Source: Parvibaculum indicum (lineage in GTDB: Bacteria > Pseudomonadota > Alphaproteobacteria > Parvibaculales > Parvibaculaceae). From it: a stretch of DNA of 41,464 nucleotides. The stretch spans positions 1 through 41,464 of the forward strand of contig NZ_JAASQO010000023.1 of NCBI RefSeq assembly GCF_011762095.1, read 5' to 3'. The translations under genes were made by a program, and so were the position numbers. Shown here one piece after another: positions 15,551 to 24,451 of this stretch (the first letter of the stretch is position 1; each line of letters begins with the position of its first letter). Below the pieces are notes generated by a model. It worked only from the letters and a program-made list of their open reading frames with translations, did not search any database and was not told the origin of the DNA.

Positions 15551-17350
15551 TCATCGAAGCAGGTCGTAGACGCGCGGCTCCGCGCCATCGCCGAATGGCG
15601 ACGGCAGGTGCATGGTGAGCGTCGTATCCGTGCACGAGAATTCCCAGGCGATCGGCGTGCCCATCTTCTCGCGAATCCGCTCATGGGGCGTGTAGCTGGA
15701 GAATTCGGGAGAGGAAATGCGGGTCCATCCCCGATCCTCGCTCCTGGTGTTCTGGAGCACGATCACATCGTCTTCGCCTCTGCGATGCTCCCGTTTCCAT
15801 GTGCCCCTGTGTCCCTTGAATTCGAGCCGGACCACGCTGACCGCCTCCGACCCCACCGTTTCCAGGCGCCGGGGATCGGTCGTCTCCAGGCTCCCGTCTG
15901 CGCCCAGCACCATAAGCGCCCCGGGATAGTCGAAGGTGAGCGTCATCGTGCCCCGGCTGCTCGGCACATCCAGCCGGTAGGTCCGCTCATCGAGCTTGCG
16001 CCAGGCCCGCGGCACCGGAAAGGGCATCCCGGCCAGTTCGAGATTCCGGTCCCAGCGCTGCACCCAGCGCCCCACGGGACAAGGGTCGCAGGGCAGCTCC
16101 ACCCTCTCCATTCCCACCGAAAAGGAAATCGGGCCGCCATCCTCGCTCGTGGCGAGGACGATGGTCTCCTTATCTTCGTCGGTGCAGCCGATATGCTTGG
16201 CGAGGTTGGTGGTTTCGCCCTGCCAGGCATGCAGCCAGGGCGGCCCGCCCAGCGGATCGTGATCCGCCGTCGCCATCCTGCCTGTGCCGTGCGACAGGTT
16301 TACCTGCCAGTCGCCCCTGCCGAAGGAGATGCGCGCACGCGGCAGGGTCAGCGGCGGCGCGGTGATGTTCAGCGTGGCGCCGTCTTCCGCCACCGTGACC
16401 TCGCCCTGTGCCGGCGCGGAGTTCACCGCCCGTCCGTCGGGAAAGCGGATTTGCCCGTCTATATATTTCTGCCCGAAATCGTGCCATGCGTCGGGGCTCA
16501 GGGCCCGGGCCAGCGTGGCGGCGTCATAGTCGCCGGAAGGCAGTGTTTCCGCGACCAGAAGCGGCGCCGAGGGGCCATGGACATTGGCAAGCCAGAAAAA
16601 GAAGACGACCGCCGGATAGTCCATATCCGACAGGGATGTCGTCTGCGACTTCTGCTCGAACTCCGCGACGAATTCGTCGGTATAGGTAGTGCCCTGCTGA
16701 ACCAGATTGGCGAACCATTCGGCGGAGCCTTCCGTCCACCAGTCGTTCTGTTCGCCCGCATACTGCCTTCTATAGGTCTTGCCCTGTACGCAGTGGAATG
16801 TTTCATGCGCAAACACGTGGCGCATGGTGCCCCTGTCGGCAAACGACTCTTCATACATGACCACGATGCAGCGCTCGGAGTCGACGTCGGTAAACGCCTC
16901 CGTCGTGTCGGCGGTTCGCGGAACCGTCTCGCTCGGCCTGAAACCGTGGCGCTGCCCCGAAATCGGCACCGGATAGATGACGATATCCGCCATGCGGATC
17001 GGACCGACCTGCGCCAGCGCCGAATTCAGGCTGGACATCATGGAGCGGAGATAGCCCGTCAGCCTGCGGCCATCCACACCGGCGGGGGCATGCAGCGTGA
17101 CGCCGGTTCCCGTCGTCGAAAGCGTGCCGAGATCGTAGTTCCGGCAGATCGAGCGGCGCATATCCGAGAGCGCGGGCTCGCTATAGATGAAGGCGGGCGC
17201 GCACTCGACGTCTTCGGCCCATGCGGGCGCGCCGATGCAGAGCGCACCCAGCACGCCGCAGATCAATGAAATGCCGAAACAGGCTGCCCCGAGGCTGACC
17301 TTTCTCACGCCGCGCCCATACTTTTCCGCTTGTTTCACGCAGAGACACAT
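15551..17350 (-). CDS. Secreted gluzincin-like zinc metallopeptidase
   Basis: This protein of about 599 residues has a signal peptide (core CFGISLICGVLGALCIGAPA, cleavage after AWA). A zinc-peptidase signature HETFH lies at about residues 182-186, and WWTEGSAEWF follows about 20 residues later. The glutamate in TEGSAEW fits the third zinc ligand of the MA(E) gluzincins. The second half is a beta-rich region of unknown type ending in VYDLLR, and contains the cysteine cluster LPCDPCPVG. The start is uncertain: ATG 17350 has AGGG nearby; GTG codons at 17365 and just downstream are also possible. It heads a run with two more secreted proteins and faces an AraC regulator. Confidence 0.78.
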   Translation of the reverse strand: MCLCVKQAEKYGRGVRKVSLGAACFGISLICGVLGALCIGAPAWAEDVECAPAFIYSEPALSDMRRSICRNYDLGTLSTTGTGVTLHAPAGVDGRRLTGYLRSMMSSLNSALAQVGPIRMADIVIYPVPISGQRHGFRPSETVPRTADTTEAFTDVDSERCIVVMYEESFADRGTMRHVFAHETFHCVQGKTYRRQYAGEQNDWWTEGSAEWFANLVQQGTTYTDEFVAEFEQKSQTTSLSDMDYPAVVFFFWLANVHGPSAPLLVAETLPSGDYDAATLARALSPDAWHDFGQKYIDGQIRFPDGRAVNSAPAQGEVTVAEDGATLNITAPPLTLPRARISFGRGDWQVNLSHGTGRMATADHDPLGGPPWLHAWQGETTNLAKHIGCTDEDKETIVLATSEDGGPISFSVGMERVELPCDPCPVGRWVQRWDRNLELAGMPFPVPRAWRKLDERTYRLDVPSSRGTMTLTFDYPGALMVLGADGSLETTDPRRLETVGSEAVSVVRLEFKGHRGTWKREHRRGEDDVIVLQNTRSEDRGWTRISSPEFSSYTPHERIREKMGTPIAWEFSCTDTTLTMHLPSPFGDGAEPRVYDLLR

Positions 17351-17364
17351 AAGCCCTGTCGTCA

Positions 17365-17447
17365 CGAGCAGGTTTCATCCGATGGACGCTCAAGCTAAAC
17401 TACGTCTTTCAGGGTCATTGCCGGAAATTCATAGGATTTCCTGCTCG
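17365..17447. promoter_or_regulatory. Inverted repeats between the peptidase and araC-type genes
   Basis: CGAGCAGG (17365-17372) is repeated inverted as CCTGCTCG (17440-17447), and each arm carries a similar inner flank (TTTCATCC and GGATTT). Inside lies GGAAAT-7-ATTTCC (17423-17441). The position between two divergent starts makes these plausible binding sites for the AraC-type protein. Confidence 0.4.
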
Positions 17448-17481
17448 AATGTTGTGATTTTTGACATGGCGGATTGGGGCA

Positions 17482-18453
17482 ATGGAGCGCCGTATTGAAG
17501 CGGAACACCGGGCGGACACCCGTTTTCGTCCGCCTACTGACGGGTTGATACGCAGTAGCGACGCGCAGGGCAAATCCGTGTGCGAACGGCTGGATTTTTC
17601 CGAAGGCTTCGCGCTCTGCAGGGTCCAGGCCAGAACCAATCGCCCTACCCTTTTCGAGGCCCCGGTCAAGGATGGCGATTACCTGCACATTCAGGTTCTC
17701 CTGGAGGGATGTTGCGCCTTCCGCAATCACAAGCGGGATACGCGGCTTGCTCCTTTCCGCTCCGTCCTGCTCGATTCAGACCGGAACACGGCGGGATGGC
17801 TTTCCGATTCCGGCTGCGAATTCCACGCTGTCAGCATCGATATCTCACGCGAGCGTCTCTCCCGCTGGGTGGACCGCGACACGGAAAAGCTGCTGAAGCC
17901 GCTGCTTCGCGACGGCCAGCACGAAGTCACCGCGATGAACTCGCCGGACTTCGATATCTGGCGCCGGCTCTCCGGTGAGGTTCTCCGTTCCGGACGGGAC
18001 AACACCATGCGCAGGCTCGCCATCGAGAGCCATGCCATGCAGATCGTGCATTCCTCCATGGCATCGCTCTTCGGCGGGGAAGACGGGGGTCTGCCCGGCC
18101 TCACGCCGAGGGACCGCGATGCGGCCCATGACATGCGCGACCGGCTCAGCGCCGATTTTCTGACCCCGCCGGACCTTTCCAGCCTCGCCGCGGAGTACCG
18201 CATGTCTCCTCGCCGGCTGGAACGCGCCTTCCGCGAAAGTTTCGGCGTGAGCAGCTTCCAGTACCTGCTGAATGTCCGGCTCGATTACGCTTATCAGGCC
18301 CTTCTCGGCGGCGAACTGCATTACAAGGAAATCGCATGGCGGCTCGGCTACCGCCATGCGACGAGCTTCAGCCATGCCTTCCGCAAGAAATTCGGCATCG
18401 CACCGAGCGAGCTTGTCAGGCGGAGTATGCGGGCGAAACACCCGGCCGGGTGA
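17482..18453 (+). CDS. AraC-family transcriptional regulator
   Basis: This protein of about 323 residues has an N-terminal sensing domain of the AraC-binding-domain-like type (LHIQVLLEGCCAFRNHKR region) and a C-terminal double helix-turn-helix. The latter is visible in DLSSLAAEYRMSPRRLERAF and IAWRLGYRHATSFSHAFRKK followed by FGIAPSELVR. The longer frame opens at a TTG (17461), but the ATG at 17482 has a G-rich stretch before it and loses nothing conserved. It is divergent from the secreted peptidase operon, which is its most likely target. The effector is unknown. Confidence 0.92.
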   Translation: MERRIEAEHRADTRFRPPTDGLIRSSDAQGKSVCERLDFSEGFALCRVQARTNRPTLFEAPVKDGDYLHIQVLLEGCCAFRNHKRDTRLAPFRSVLLDSDRNTAGWLSDSGCEFHAVSIDISRERLSRWVDRDTEKLLKPLLRDGQHEVTAMNSPDFDIWRRLSGEVLRSGRDNTMRRLAIESHAMQIVHSSMASLFGGEDGGLPGLTPRDRDAAHDMRDRLSADFLTPPDLSSLAAEYRMSPRRLERAFRESFGVSSFQYLLNVRLDYAYQALLGGELHYKEIAWRLGYRHATSFSHAFRKKFGIAPSELVRRSMRAKHPAG

Positions 18454-18683
18454 CCGCCCGGCCCGGCGCCCGTCCGTCCCCCGCCCAATCGCCCCAGCAG
18501 GGCTTTTCATCTCCGCTAAACTATTGACGGGAAGCGCTTTTTCCTTCTAAAGCCCTTCAATTCGGCCGTTTGGATCGCCATGTCCATGGCTAGTATTCGA
18601 CGCAGCCAGCAGCAGAGACTATTCTCCCGCCGCGACGGGGACAGCCCCGACGGCGACAGAAGTAGCACGAGGACCAGATCATC
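18454..18683. other. Gap between araC-type gene and ilvD
   Basis: GCCC-cagca-GGGC followed by TTTT (18491-18507) is a weak candidate terminator for the AraC-type gene. The ilvD Shine-Dalgarno GAGGA lies at about 18669-18673. A small open frame from 18580 has no run of Ile, Leu or Val codons, so I do not call a leader peptide. Confidence 0.4.
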
Positions 18684-20546
18684 ATGGGTAGCTATCGTTC
18701 ACGCACCACGACCCATGGCCGCAACATGGCCGGCGCCCGCGGCCTGTGGCGCGCCACCGGTATGAAAGAAGGCGATTTCGGCAAGCCGATCATCGCCGTG
18801 GTGAACTCCTTCACCCAGTTCGTGCCCGGCCATGTGCATCTGAAGGATCTCGGTCAGCTCGTCGCCCGCGAAATCGAAAAGGCCGGCGGCGTCGCCAAGG
18901 AATTCAACACCATCGCGGTCGATGACGGCATCGCCATGGGCCATGACGGCATGCTCTATTCCCTGCCCTCGCGCGAGATCATCGCCGACAGCGTGGAATA
19001 TATGGTCAACGCCCATTGCGCCGACGCGATGGTCTGCATCTCCAACTGCGACAAGATCACGCCCGGCATGTTGAACGCCGCCATGCGGCTCAACATCCCG
19101 GCGGTCTTCGTCTCCGGCGGGCCGATGGAAGCGGGCAAGGTGGAACTGCGCGACAAGACCAAGGCGCTCGACCTGGTGGACGCCATGGTGGCCGCGGCCG
19201 ACGAAGGCTATAGCGACACCGAGGTCGAGACCATCGAACGCTCCGCCTGCCCCACCTGCGGCTCCTGCTCGGGCATGTTCACCGCGAACTCCATGAACTG
19301 CCTGACGGAAGCGCTGGGGCTCAGCCTGCCCGGCAACGGCTCGACGCTGGCCACCCATGCCGCGCGCGAGGCGCTTTTCCTGGAGGCGGGCCGCCGCATC
19401 GTGGATCTCGCCAGGCGCCGCTACGAGCAGGACGACACATCCGTCCTGCCGCGCTCCATCGCCACCAAGGAAGCCTTCGAGAACGCCATGTCGCTCGACA
19501 TCGCCATGGGCGGCTCCACCAATACGGTGCTCCATATTCTGGCCGCCGCGTCGGAAGGCGAAATCGACTTCACCATGGCCGATATCGACCGGCTGTCGCG
19601 CCGCGTGCCGGTGCTCTGCAAGGTCGCGCCGTCGAAAGACGACGTGCATATGGAAGACGTGCATCGCGCGGGCGGCATCATGTCGATCCTCGGCGAGCTG
19701 GACCGGGGCGGACTGCTGCACAACAAGCAGCCGACCGTTCACGCAGCGACGCTCGCCGAAGCGCTCGACACATGGGACATCAAGCGCAACACGGCGGGTG
19801 CCGCGGCCAAGGAACTCTTCCTCGCCGCGCCCGGCGGCGTGCCGACCCAGACGGCTTTCAGCCAGGACAGCAAATGGGAAAGCCTCGACCTCGACCGCGA
19901 GGGCGGCGTCATCCGCGATGTCGAGCATGCCTTCTCGAAGGATGGCGGCCTCGCCGTTCTCTACGGCAATATCGCGCTGGACGGCTGCGTCGTGAAAACG
20001 GCGGGCGTCGATGAAAGCATCCTGAAATTCACCGGCCCGGCGCGCATCTATGAAAGCCAGGACGACGCGGTGAGCGCGATCCTGACCGGCAAGGTCAAGG
20101 AAGGCGATGTGGTCGTCATCCGTTACGAAGGCCCGCGCGGCGGACCGGGCATGCAGGAAATGCTCTACCCGACCTCCTATCTGAAGTCGAAGGGGTTGGG
20201 CGCCAAATGCGCGCTCATCACCGACGGGCGTTTCTCCGGCGGCACGTCGGGCCTGTCCATCGGTCACGTCTCGCCGGAAGCGGCCGAAGGCGGCGCCATC
20301 GGCCTCGTGCGGGAAGGCGACCTCATCGATATCGATGTGCCGGGCCGCACCATCCACCTGCGGGCGAGCGACGAGGAACTGGCCGAGCGCCGCGCGGAGC
20401 AGGAGAAAGCGGGCTGGCGTCCGGTGAAGCCGCGCAAGCGCGCCGTCTCCACCGCGCTCAAGACCTATGCCGCCTTCGCGACCAGCGCCGCCAGGGGCGC
20501 CGTCCGCGACAAGGACGCCATCGACAAGGCGGCGGGCATGCACTGA
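18684..20546 (+). CDS. ilvD: Dihydroxy-acid dehydratase IlvD
   Basis: IlvD dehydrates dihydroxyisovalerate and dihydroxymethylvalerate in valine, leucine and isoleucine synthesis. Its 2-oxoisovalerate product is also the substrate of PanB encoded at 3981-4805. The 620-residue protein begins with the standard [19 protein letters not shown]. It carries the iron-sulfur cysteines in [11 protein letters not shown] and [28 protein letters not shown], and the C-terminal GGPGMQEML and [20 protein letters not shown] motifs. The length is normal for the Ilv-type enzyme. The ATG has GAGGA ten bases upstream. It is monocistronic with a clear terminator. Confidence 0.98.
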   Translation: MGSYRSRTTTHGRNMAGARGLWRATGMKEGDFGKPIIAVVNSFTQFVPGHVHLKDLGQLVAREIEKAGGVAKEFNTIAVDDGIAMGHDGMLYSLPSREIIADSVEYMVNAHCADAMVCISNCDKITPGMLNAAMRLNIPAVFVSGGPMEAGKVELRDKTKALDLVDAMVAAADEGYSDTEVETIERSACPTCGSCSGMFTANSMNCLTEALGLSLPGNGSTLATHAAREALFLEAGRRIVDLARRRYEQDDTSVLPRSIATKEAFENAMSLDIAMGGSTNTVLHILAAASEGEIDFTMADIDRLSRRVPVLCKVAPSKDDVHMEDVHRAGGIMSILGELDRGGLLHNKQPTVHAATLAEALDTWDIKRNTAGAAAKELFLAAPGGVPTQTAFSQDSKWESLDLDREGGVIRDVEHAFSKDGGLAVLYGNIALDGCVVKTAGVDESILKFTGPARIYESQDDAVSAILTGKVKEGDVVVIRYEGPRGGPGMQEMLYPTSYLKSKGLGAKCALITDGRFSGGTSGLSIGHVSPEAAEGGAIGLVREGDLIDIDVPGRTIHLRASDEELAERRAEQEKAGWRPVKPRKRAVSTALKTYAAFATSAARGAVRDKDAIDKAAGMH

Positions 20547-20575
20547 CGCCGCGCGTCATCGGCAGGAACAAACGA

Positions 20576-20608
20576 ACGGCAGGGTCATCCCCTGCCGTTT
20601 TTGTTTTG
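20576..20608 (+). terminator. Intrinsic terminator of ilvD
   Basis: ACGGCAGGG and CCCTGCCGT form a perfect 9-bp stem around a 5-base loop, followed by TTTTTGTTTT, starting 29 bases after the ilvD stop. Confidence 0.92.
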
Positions 20609-20672
20609 CCCGCCCCGCCTTTATGATGAGGGCAAACCGCAGGGCCGAAGCGGCGGAGCACCGGGGGAAACA

Positions 20673-21881
20673 ATGCGACTACTCATCAGAAACGCGCGGC
20701 GGCTTGACGTCGACACCATGTCCTTCGTCGAGGACGGTCCGCTCCTCGCGGAGGACGGACACATCCTTGCCATCGGCGAGGAGGCTTCCGCCGACCGCGA
20801 GATCGATGCGAAGGGCAGTTTCCTGCTGCCGGGCTTCATCGACGCGCATGTGCATTTCCGGCTCGCGACGCTCGATTTCGCGCGGCTTCAGCGCTGGTCC
20901 GAGGTCGAATTCGGCATCGTCATGGCCCGCCTCGCCCGGGAAACGCTCCGGCGCGGCTTCACCACGGTGCGCGATCTGGGCGGCGACGTCGAAGGGCTGA
21001 TGCGCGCCATCAGGGCCGGCATGGCAGACGGCCCGCGCATTATCCGCGCCGGTCGGATGCTCACCCAGACGGGCGGCCATGGCGATGCGGAATCGGGCCC
21101 CCGCCCCGTGCCGACCTGCGCCTGCGAGATGCGCCATACCGCTTTCGGCATCGTCGCCGACGGGCCGGACGCGGTGCGCAAGGCCGCGCGGCACAATCTG
21201 CGCGACGGCTCGGACTTCATCAAGATCCACGTCTCGGGCGGCGTGGCCTCGCCCGCCGACCCGCTGGAATCCGTTCAGTACACGCCCGCCGAAATCATGG
21301 CGGCCTGCGAGGAGGCGCGTCACCGCCAGACCTATGTGGCCGCGCATGCCTATTCGCCGGAATCGATCGCCATGGCGGTGGAGAACGGCGTCCACACCAT
21401 CGAGCATGGCAACATGATCGACGCGGGCGCCGCCGCCGCTGTCGCGCGCCATGGCGCTGTCATGGTGCCCACCCTTTCCACCTATGAGGCGATGGATCTC
21501 GTCGGGCGCAAGATGGGGTTCCCGGCGGCGAACCTCGCCAAGAACAGCAAGGTGCTGGACGCAGGGCTCCGCTCGCTCGAAATCGCCCGCGAGGCCGGCG
21601 TGACGCTCGGCTGGGGCACGGATCTCATCGGCGAAAGCCAGTCGCGCCAGCGCCGCGAATTCGCGATCCGCGCGGAAGTGGAAACGCCGGAAGAGATTTT
21701 GCACGCCATGTATGTCGTCAATCCGACGCTTTGCGGGCTGGAAGGAAAGATCGGCACGCTCACGCCCGGCGCGGCGGCGGATATGGTCCTGACGACAATC
21801 GACCCGCTGAAAAACATCGCCGCCCTCGGCGAGGACGACGCCATCGAGCGCGTCATCCACCGCGGCAAGCCTGTGGACTGA
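20673..21881 (+). CDS. Metal-dependent amidohydrolase (prolidase/imidazolonepropionase-like)
   Basis: This 402-residue enzyme of the amidohydrolase superfamily shows the metal-site motifs in order: GFIDAHVHFR near residue 55, the bridging lysine in DFIKIHVSGG, the histidine strand TYVAAHAYS, VHTIEHGN and the catalytic aspartate in LGWGTDLIG. GTLTPGAAADMVL near the C-terminus is the usual end of the composite beta-domain. The closest recognisable group is Zn-dependent Xaa-Pro/Xaa-Arg dipeptidases and imidazolonepropionase-like proteins; the substrate is not fixed by sequence. The ATG at 20673 follows GGGGGAAA; an upstream frame start at 20601 falls in the ilvD terminator and is rejected. Confidence 0.92.
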   Translation: MRLLIRNARRLDVDTMSFVEDGPLLAEDGHILAIGEEASADREIDAKGSFLLPGFIDAHVHFRLATLDFARLQRWSEVEFGIVMARLARETLRRGFTTVRDLGGDVEGLMRAIRAGMADGPRIIRAGRMLTQTGGHGDAESGPRPVPTCACEMRHTAFGIVADGPDAVRKAARHNLRDGSDFIKIHVSGGVASPADPLESVQYTPAEIMAACEEARHRQTYVAAHAYSPESIAMAVENGVHTIEHGNMIDAGAAAAVARHGAVMVPTLSTYEAMDLVGRKMGFPAANLAKNSKVLDAGLRSLEIAREAGVTLGWGTDLIGESQSRQRREFAIRAEVETPEEILHAMYVVNPTLCGLEGKIGTLTPGAAADMVLTTIDPLKNIAALGEDDAIERVIHRGKPVD

Positions 21882-21992
21882 CGTCCCCCGCCCGATCGCT
21901 CCACGCAATTCTCCGATAATCCGGGTGGAGATGCGGCCGGCATGGGCTATCCTTCAGCCCTCGAACTGAAACCGGCGGGAGGCGGGCTGCCC

Positions 21993-23144
21993 ATGCGCAA
22001 GACGTTTCAGGCCCTGAACATTCGTCACGCGACCTGGCTCGAGCTGTTCTTCGATCTCGTTTTCGTCGCCGTGGTCGGCGTCGCGGCGCACGGCCTTGCG
22101 CATACCGAGCATGGCGACATCAGCCGCGAACAGCTCGTCCGCTTCTTTCTGGTGATCGTTCCCCTGTGGTGGGTCTGGGCGGGGCATACGCTCTTCGCGA
22201 ACCGCTACGACACCGACAGCGCGCTGCAGCGCATCTATGCCATCGCGGTGATGGCGCTCGTCCTTGCCATGTCGCTCTTCATCGAAGACGCGCAAAACAG
22301 CGGCTACCGGGGCTTCCTCCTCACCTATCTCGGCATGCAGGCGCTGATGGCGCTCGCCTATTTCACCGCGCCGGCCACGACGCCGGACGGGGATGCGCTG
22401 GCGCGAGGCATGGGGATATCGATCCTCGCCGGCATGGCGGTCAGCGCCACCTCCCTGCTGACGGCCTGGGAATGGAAGTTCATCCTGCTCTATGCGGGTA
22501 TCGTCACCCAGCTCGCCGCGATGGGCATCATCAACGGCAGGGCGCGCGCCTTTCCCGTCCATCGCAGGCATCTCATCGAACGCACCGGCCTTTTCGCCAT
22601 CATCGTGCTCGGCGAAACCGTGATCCGCATCGTCGGATCGTTCTCGGCGCGCGAGCATTACGACTTTTTCGACGTCATCGCGGCGGCGGCGGGGTTCCTT
22701 CTCATCGTGCAGATATGGTGGATCTATTTCGACGCGCTCCATCTGCTCGAACGTGCGAGCCGGATAAAGGCCGGCCTCGGCGTGATGCTGTCCCAGCTCG
22801 CCCTCTATGTGGGCATCATCCTTCTCGCCAATCTGACGGGCCATGCGATCAATGGCGATCTCAACCGCCAGACCTTCACGGTCCTGGGTGTGATCGGCGC
22901 GGTCCTCTTCTATATCGGCAAGCAGATACCCTATTTCCTGGCCTTCCCGCCGCATCGCGTGCCCAACATCGTGAACACGCTCATCTGTGTGGGGATCACC
23001 GTCGCCGGCACCTTCCTGCCGCGCGCCGAATACTCGTTGCTGGCGATGTGTTTCGGCATGTTCGTCTACGTCCAGCTCAACCTCAGATGGACGATCCCGA
23101 AGCACAATATCGACGCCTATTCGGTCCCGGAGGAGGCGGCCTGA
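21993..23144 (+). CDS. LtrA-family (low temperature requirement A) membrane protein
   Basis: This protein of about 383 residues has around ten hydrophobic segments. The LtrA hallmark ATWLELFFDLVFVAVVGVAA stands at the N-terminus, and later FAIIVLGETVIRIVG and QIWWIYFDA, both conserved in the family. LtrA was named from Listeria mutants unable to grow in the cold; the biochemical role is unknown. The start is uncertain: ATG 21993 has GGGAGG, while ATG 21942 is also preceded by GGAG and would add 17 residues. It ends 10 bases from the convergent rpiB stop. Confidence 0.9.
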   Translation: MRKTFQALNIRHATWLELFFDLVFVAVVGVAAHGLAHTEHGDISREQLVRFFLVIVPLWWVWAGHTLFANRYDTDSALQRIYAIAVMALVLAMSLFIEDAQNSGYRGFLLTYLGMQALMALAYFTAPATTPDGDALARGMGISILAGMAVSATSLLTAWEWKFILLYAGIVTQLAAMGIINGRARAFPVHRRHLIERTGLFAIIVLGETVIRIVGSFSAREHYDFFDVIAAAAGFLLIVQIWWIYFDALHLLERASRIKAGLGVMLSQLALYVGIILLANLTGHAINGDLNRQTFTVLGVIGAVLFYIGKQIPYFLAFPPHRVPNIVNTLICVGITVAGTFLPRAEYSLLAMCFGMFVYVQLNLRWTIPKHNIDAYSVPEEAA

Positions 23145-23154
23145 AGCGCGAACC

Positions 23155-23604
23155 TTACCCTTCCAGCGCCTCGATCATCTCCACCCGCGTCGCGTGCCTG
23201 CCGCCCTCGAACTCGGCGGCGAGGAACGCATCCACGATATCGAGCGCGAGCCCCTCGCCCACCACGCGCGCGCCGAGGGACAGCATGTTGGCGTCATTAT
23301 GCTGGCGGATCATGCGGGCCGAAAAGGTGTCGGCGCAGACGCCGCAGCGTATGCCTTTCACCTTGTTCGCCGCCATCATGATGCCCTGCCCCGTGCCGCA
23401 CAGGACGATGCCCAGCCGGCAATCGCCGGAAACAACAAGCCGCGCCGCCGCCGCGCCATGCTCGGGATAATGCTTACTCTCCGGCGTCGTCGGTCCGATA
23501 TCGACCACCTCGAACCCCTGCGCCCCGACATGCGCGGCCACGGCCTGCCGAAGCGAAATGGCGGCGTGATCGCTGGAAAGGACGATGCGGTTGTTCGTTG
23601 TCAT
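23155..23604 (-). CDS. rpiB: Ribose-5-phosphate isomerase B
   Basis: RpiB interconverts ribose 5-phosphate and ribulose 5-phosphate in the pentose phosphate pathway. The 149-residue protein shows SSDHAA at residues 10-15 (substrate-binding Asp12-His13), the catalytic cysteine Cys69 in GIVLCGTGQGIMMAANK, and RQHNDANMLSLGAR. The length is typical. The ATG at 23604 was chosen since the family starts just before this first strand. The frame runs on to 23664, but that extension is the decayed copy of the guaA 3' end described separately, not part of RpiB. Confidence 0.96.
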   Translation of the reverse strand: MTTNNRIVLSSDHAAISLRQAVAAHVGAQGFEVVDIGPTTPESKHYPEHGAAAARLVVSGDCRLGIVLCGTGQGIMMAANKVKGIRCGVCADTFSARMIRQHNDANMLSLGARVVGEGLALDIVDAFLAAEFEGGRHATRVEMIEALEG

Positions 23605-23631
23605 GGAGAGGTTGTCCTGTTTCCTGAAGCA

Positions 23632-23691
23632 AATTCGTCGCCCCGACGTCACGTCATATATCACGTGGTTGTGCCGCGGATTTCGTTATGG
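23632..23691 (-). pseudogene. Decayed duplicate of the guaA 3' end
   Basis: Read on the minus strand this stretch encodes, with one base missing, NEIRG-x-NHVIYDVTSG, against [19 protein letters not shown] at the true end of guaA. By eye the DNA is about 80% identical over 49 columns (23644-23690 against 26331-26379) with two single-base gaps. After a roughly 35-base deletion that removes the last codons and stop, similarity resumes: GCGACGAATTTG here, GCGACGAAATTG just past the guaA stop. It has in-frame stops and is not translated. It lies in the same orientation as guaA at the far side of the glycosyltransferase-FkbM cassette, and overlaps the last bases of the FkbM gene. Confidence 0.8.
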
Positions 23692-24450
23692 GCCGGTTGG
23701 CAATGCAAGGAGATCGAAAAAGTCTCCCCCATCCGCCAGGGTTTCGAGCTTTACCATTTGATAGGTGTCGGAAGACGAGTTTCTCTCACCGACATTGCGA
23801 TAAAAGTTATATCCGTGCGGTTCGAGAAGCTCCTGAAGCAGATCACGACTTCCTCCGGTCCTTTCCAATTGCTCCTTAACAACCTCAATGTAGAGGATCG
23901 GTCGTACCGCTCGCAGAATTGGCTGTATGGATCGCAAAATCGCACATTCCATGCCTTCGACATCAATCTTTATCAAGTCAGGCTTCGCAAACCCACTCAG
24001 CAGCAGGCATCTGTAGGCTTCAGTTCCGTACACACCATCCGACGACGGCAGAAAAGCGCCGGCACCCGTGTTGTTTTTTGTATTCGTCCGCTCAAAGGAT
24101 GCCGTGTCGCTGTCACAGAGGATTTCATTTCGGCACTGAACGGTATGCAGTAGCTCATTCACACAAATGTTCAGCGTCAACACCTCAAAGGTTTCAGACG
24201 AACCTTCAATGGCCAATAGTTTGCCGGCAGCACCGATCTTTCGTGCTATCGGCACAGCGTAGGTGCCGATATGGGCCCCGATATCAACAACGGTGAAGCC
24301 GGGCCTCACGTGATCCATCAACATCGCAAGCTCATTGCGCGTGTGAGCGCCGAATTCCAGAAGCTGATCCGTAATCAGATCGTTCTCGAACGCCCAATAA
24401 GACCCTATGGCAACCTCAATCCGTTGGAGTTTCGAGAAATCCACACCCAA
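23686..24450 (-). CDS. FkbM-family SAM-dependent methyltransferase
   Basis: This 254-residue methyltransferase has the SAM-binding motif TVVDIGAHIGTYAVPIARKI near residues 53-72, followed by LLAIEGSSETFEVLTLNICV, and LIKIDVEGMECAIL near residue 160, which is diagnostic of the FkbM family. These enzymes often O-methylate sugars or polyketides. It starts one base after the stop of the glycosyltransferase-methyltransferase fusion (TTG at 24450; an in-frame GTG lies two codons later), so the two are translated together. Base composition is clearly lower in GC than the flanking core genes, which suggests acquisition. Probable role: modifying a surface glycan or lipid-linked sugar. Confidence 0.9.
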   Translation of the reverse strand: MGVDFSKLQRIEVAIGSYWAFENDLITDQLLEFGAHTRNELAMLMDHVRPGFTVVDIGAHIGTYAVPIARKIGAAGKLLAIEGSSETFEVLTLNICVNELLHTVQCRNEILCDSDTASFERTNTKNNTGAGAFLPSSDGVYGTEAYRCLLLSGFAKPDLIKIDVEGMECAILRSIQPILRAVRPILYIEVVKEQLERTGGSRDLLQELLEPHGYNFYRNVGERNSSSDTYQMVKLETLADGGDFFDLLALPTGP

Positions 24451-24451
24451 T

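Noticed and set aside
15608-17269. A 553-codon open frame on the plus strand
   Set aside because: It is antisense to the HETFH peptidase gene, with no ribosome site and the composition of a shadow frame.
18580-18765. Leader peptide controlling ilvD by attenuation
   Set aside because: The frame has no run of branched-chain amino acid codons, no clear terminator/antiterminator pair, and it runs into ilvD.
18699-21908. Long minus-strand frames across ilvD and the amidohydrolase
   Set aside because: Both are opposite unmistakable enzymes and have shadow-like composition.
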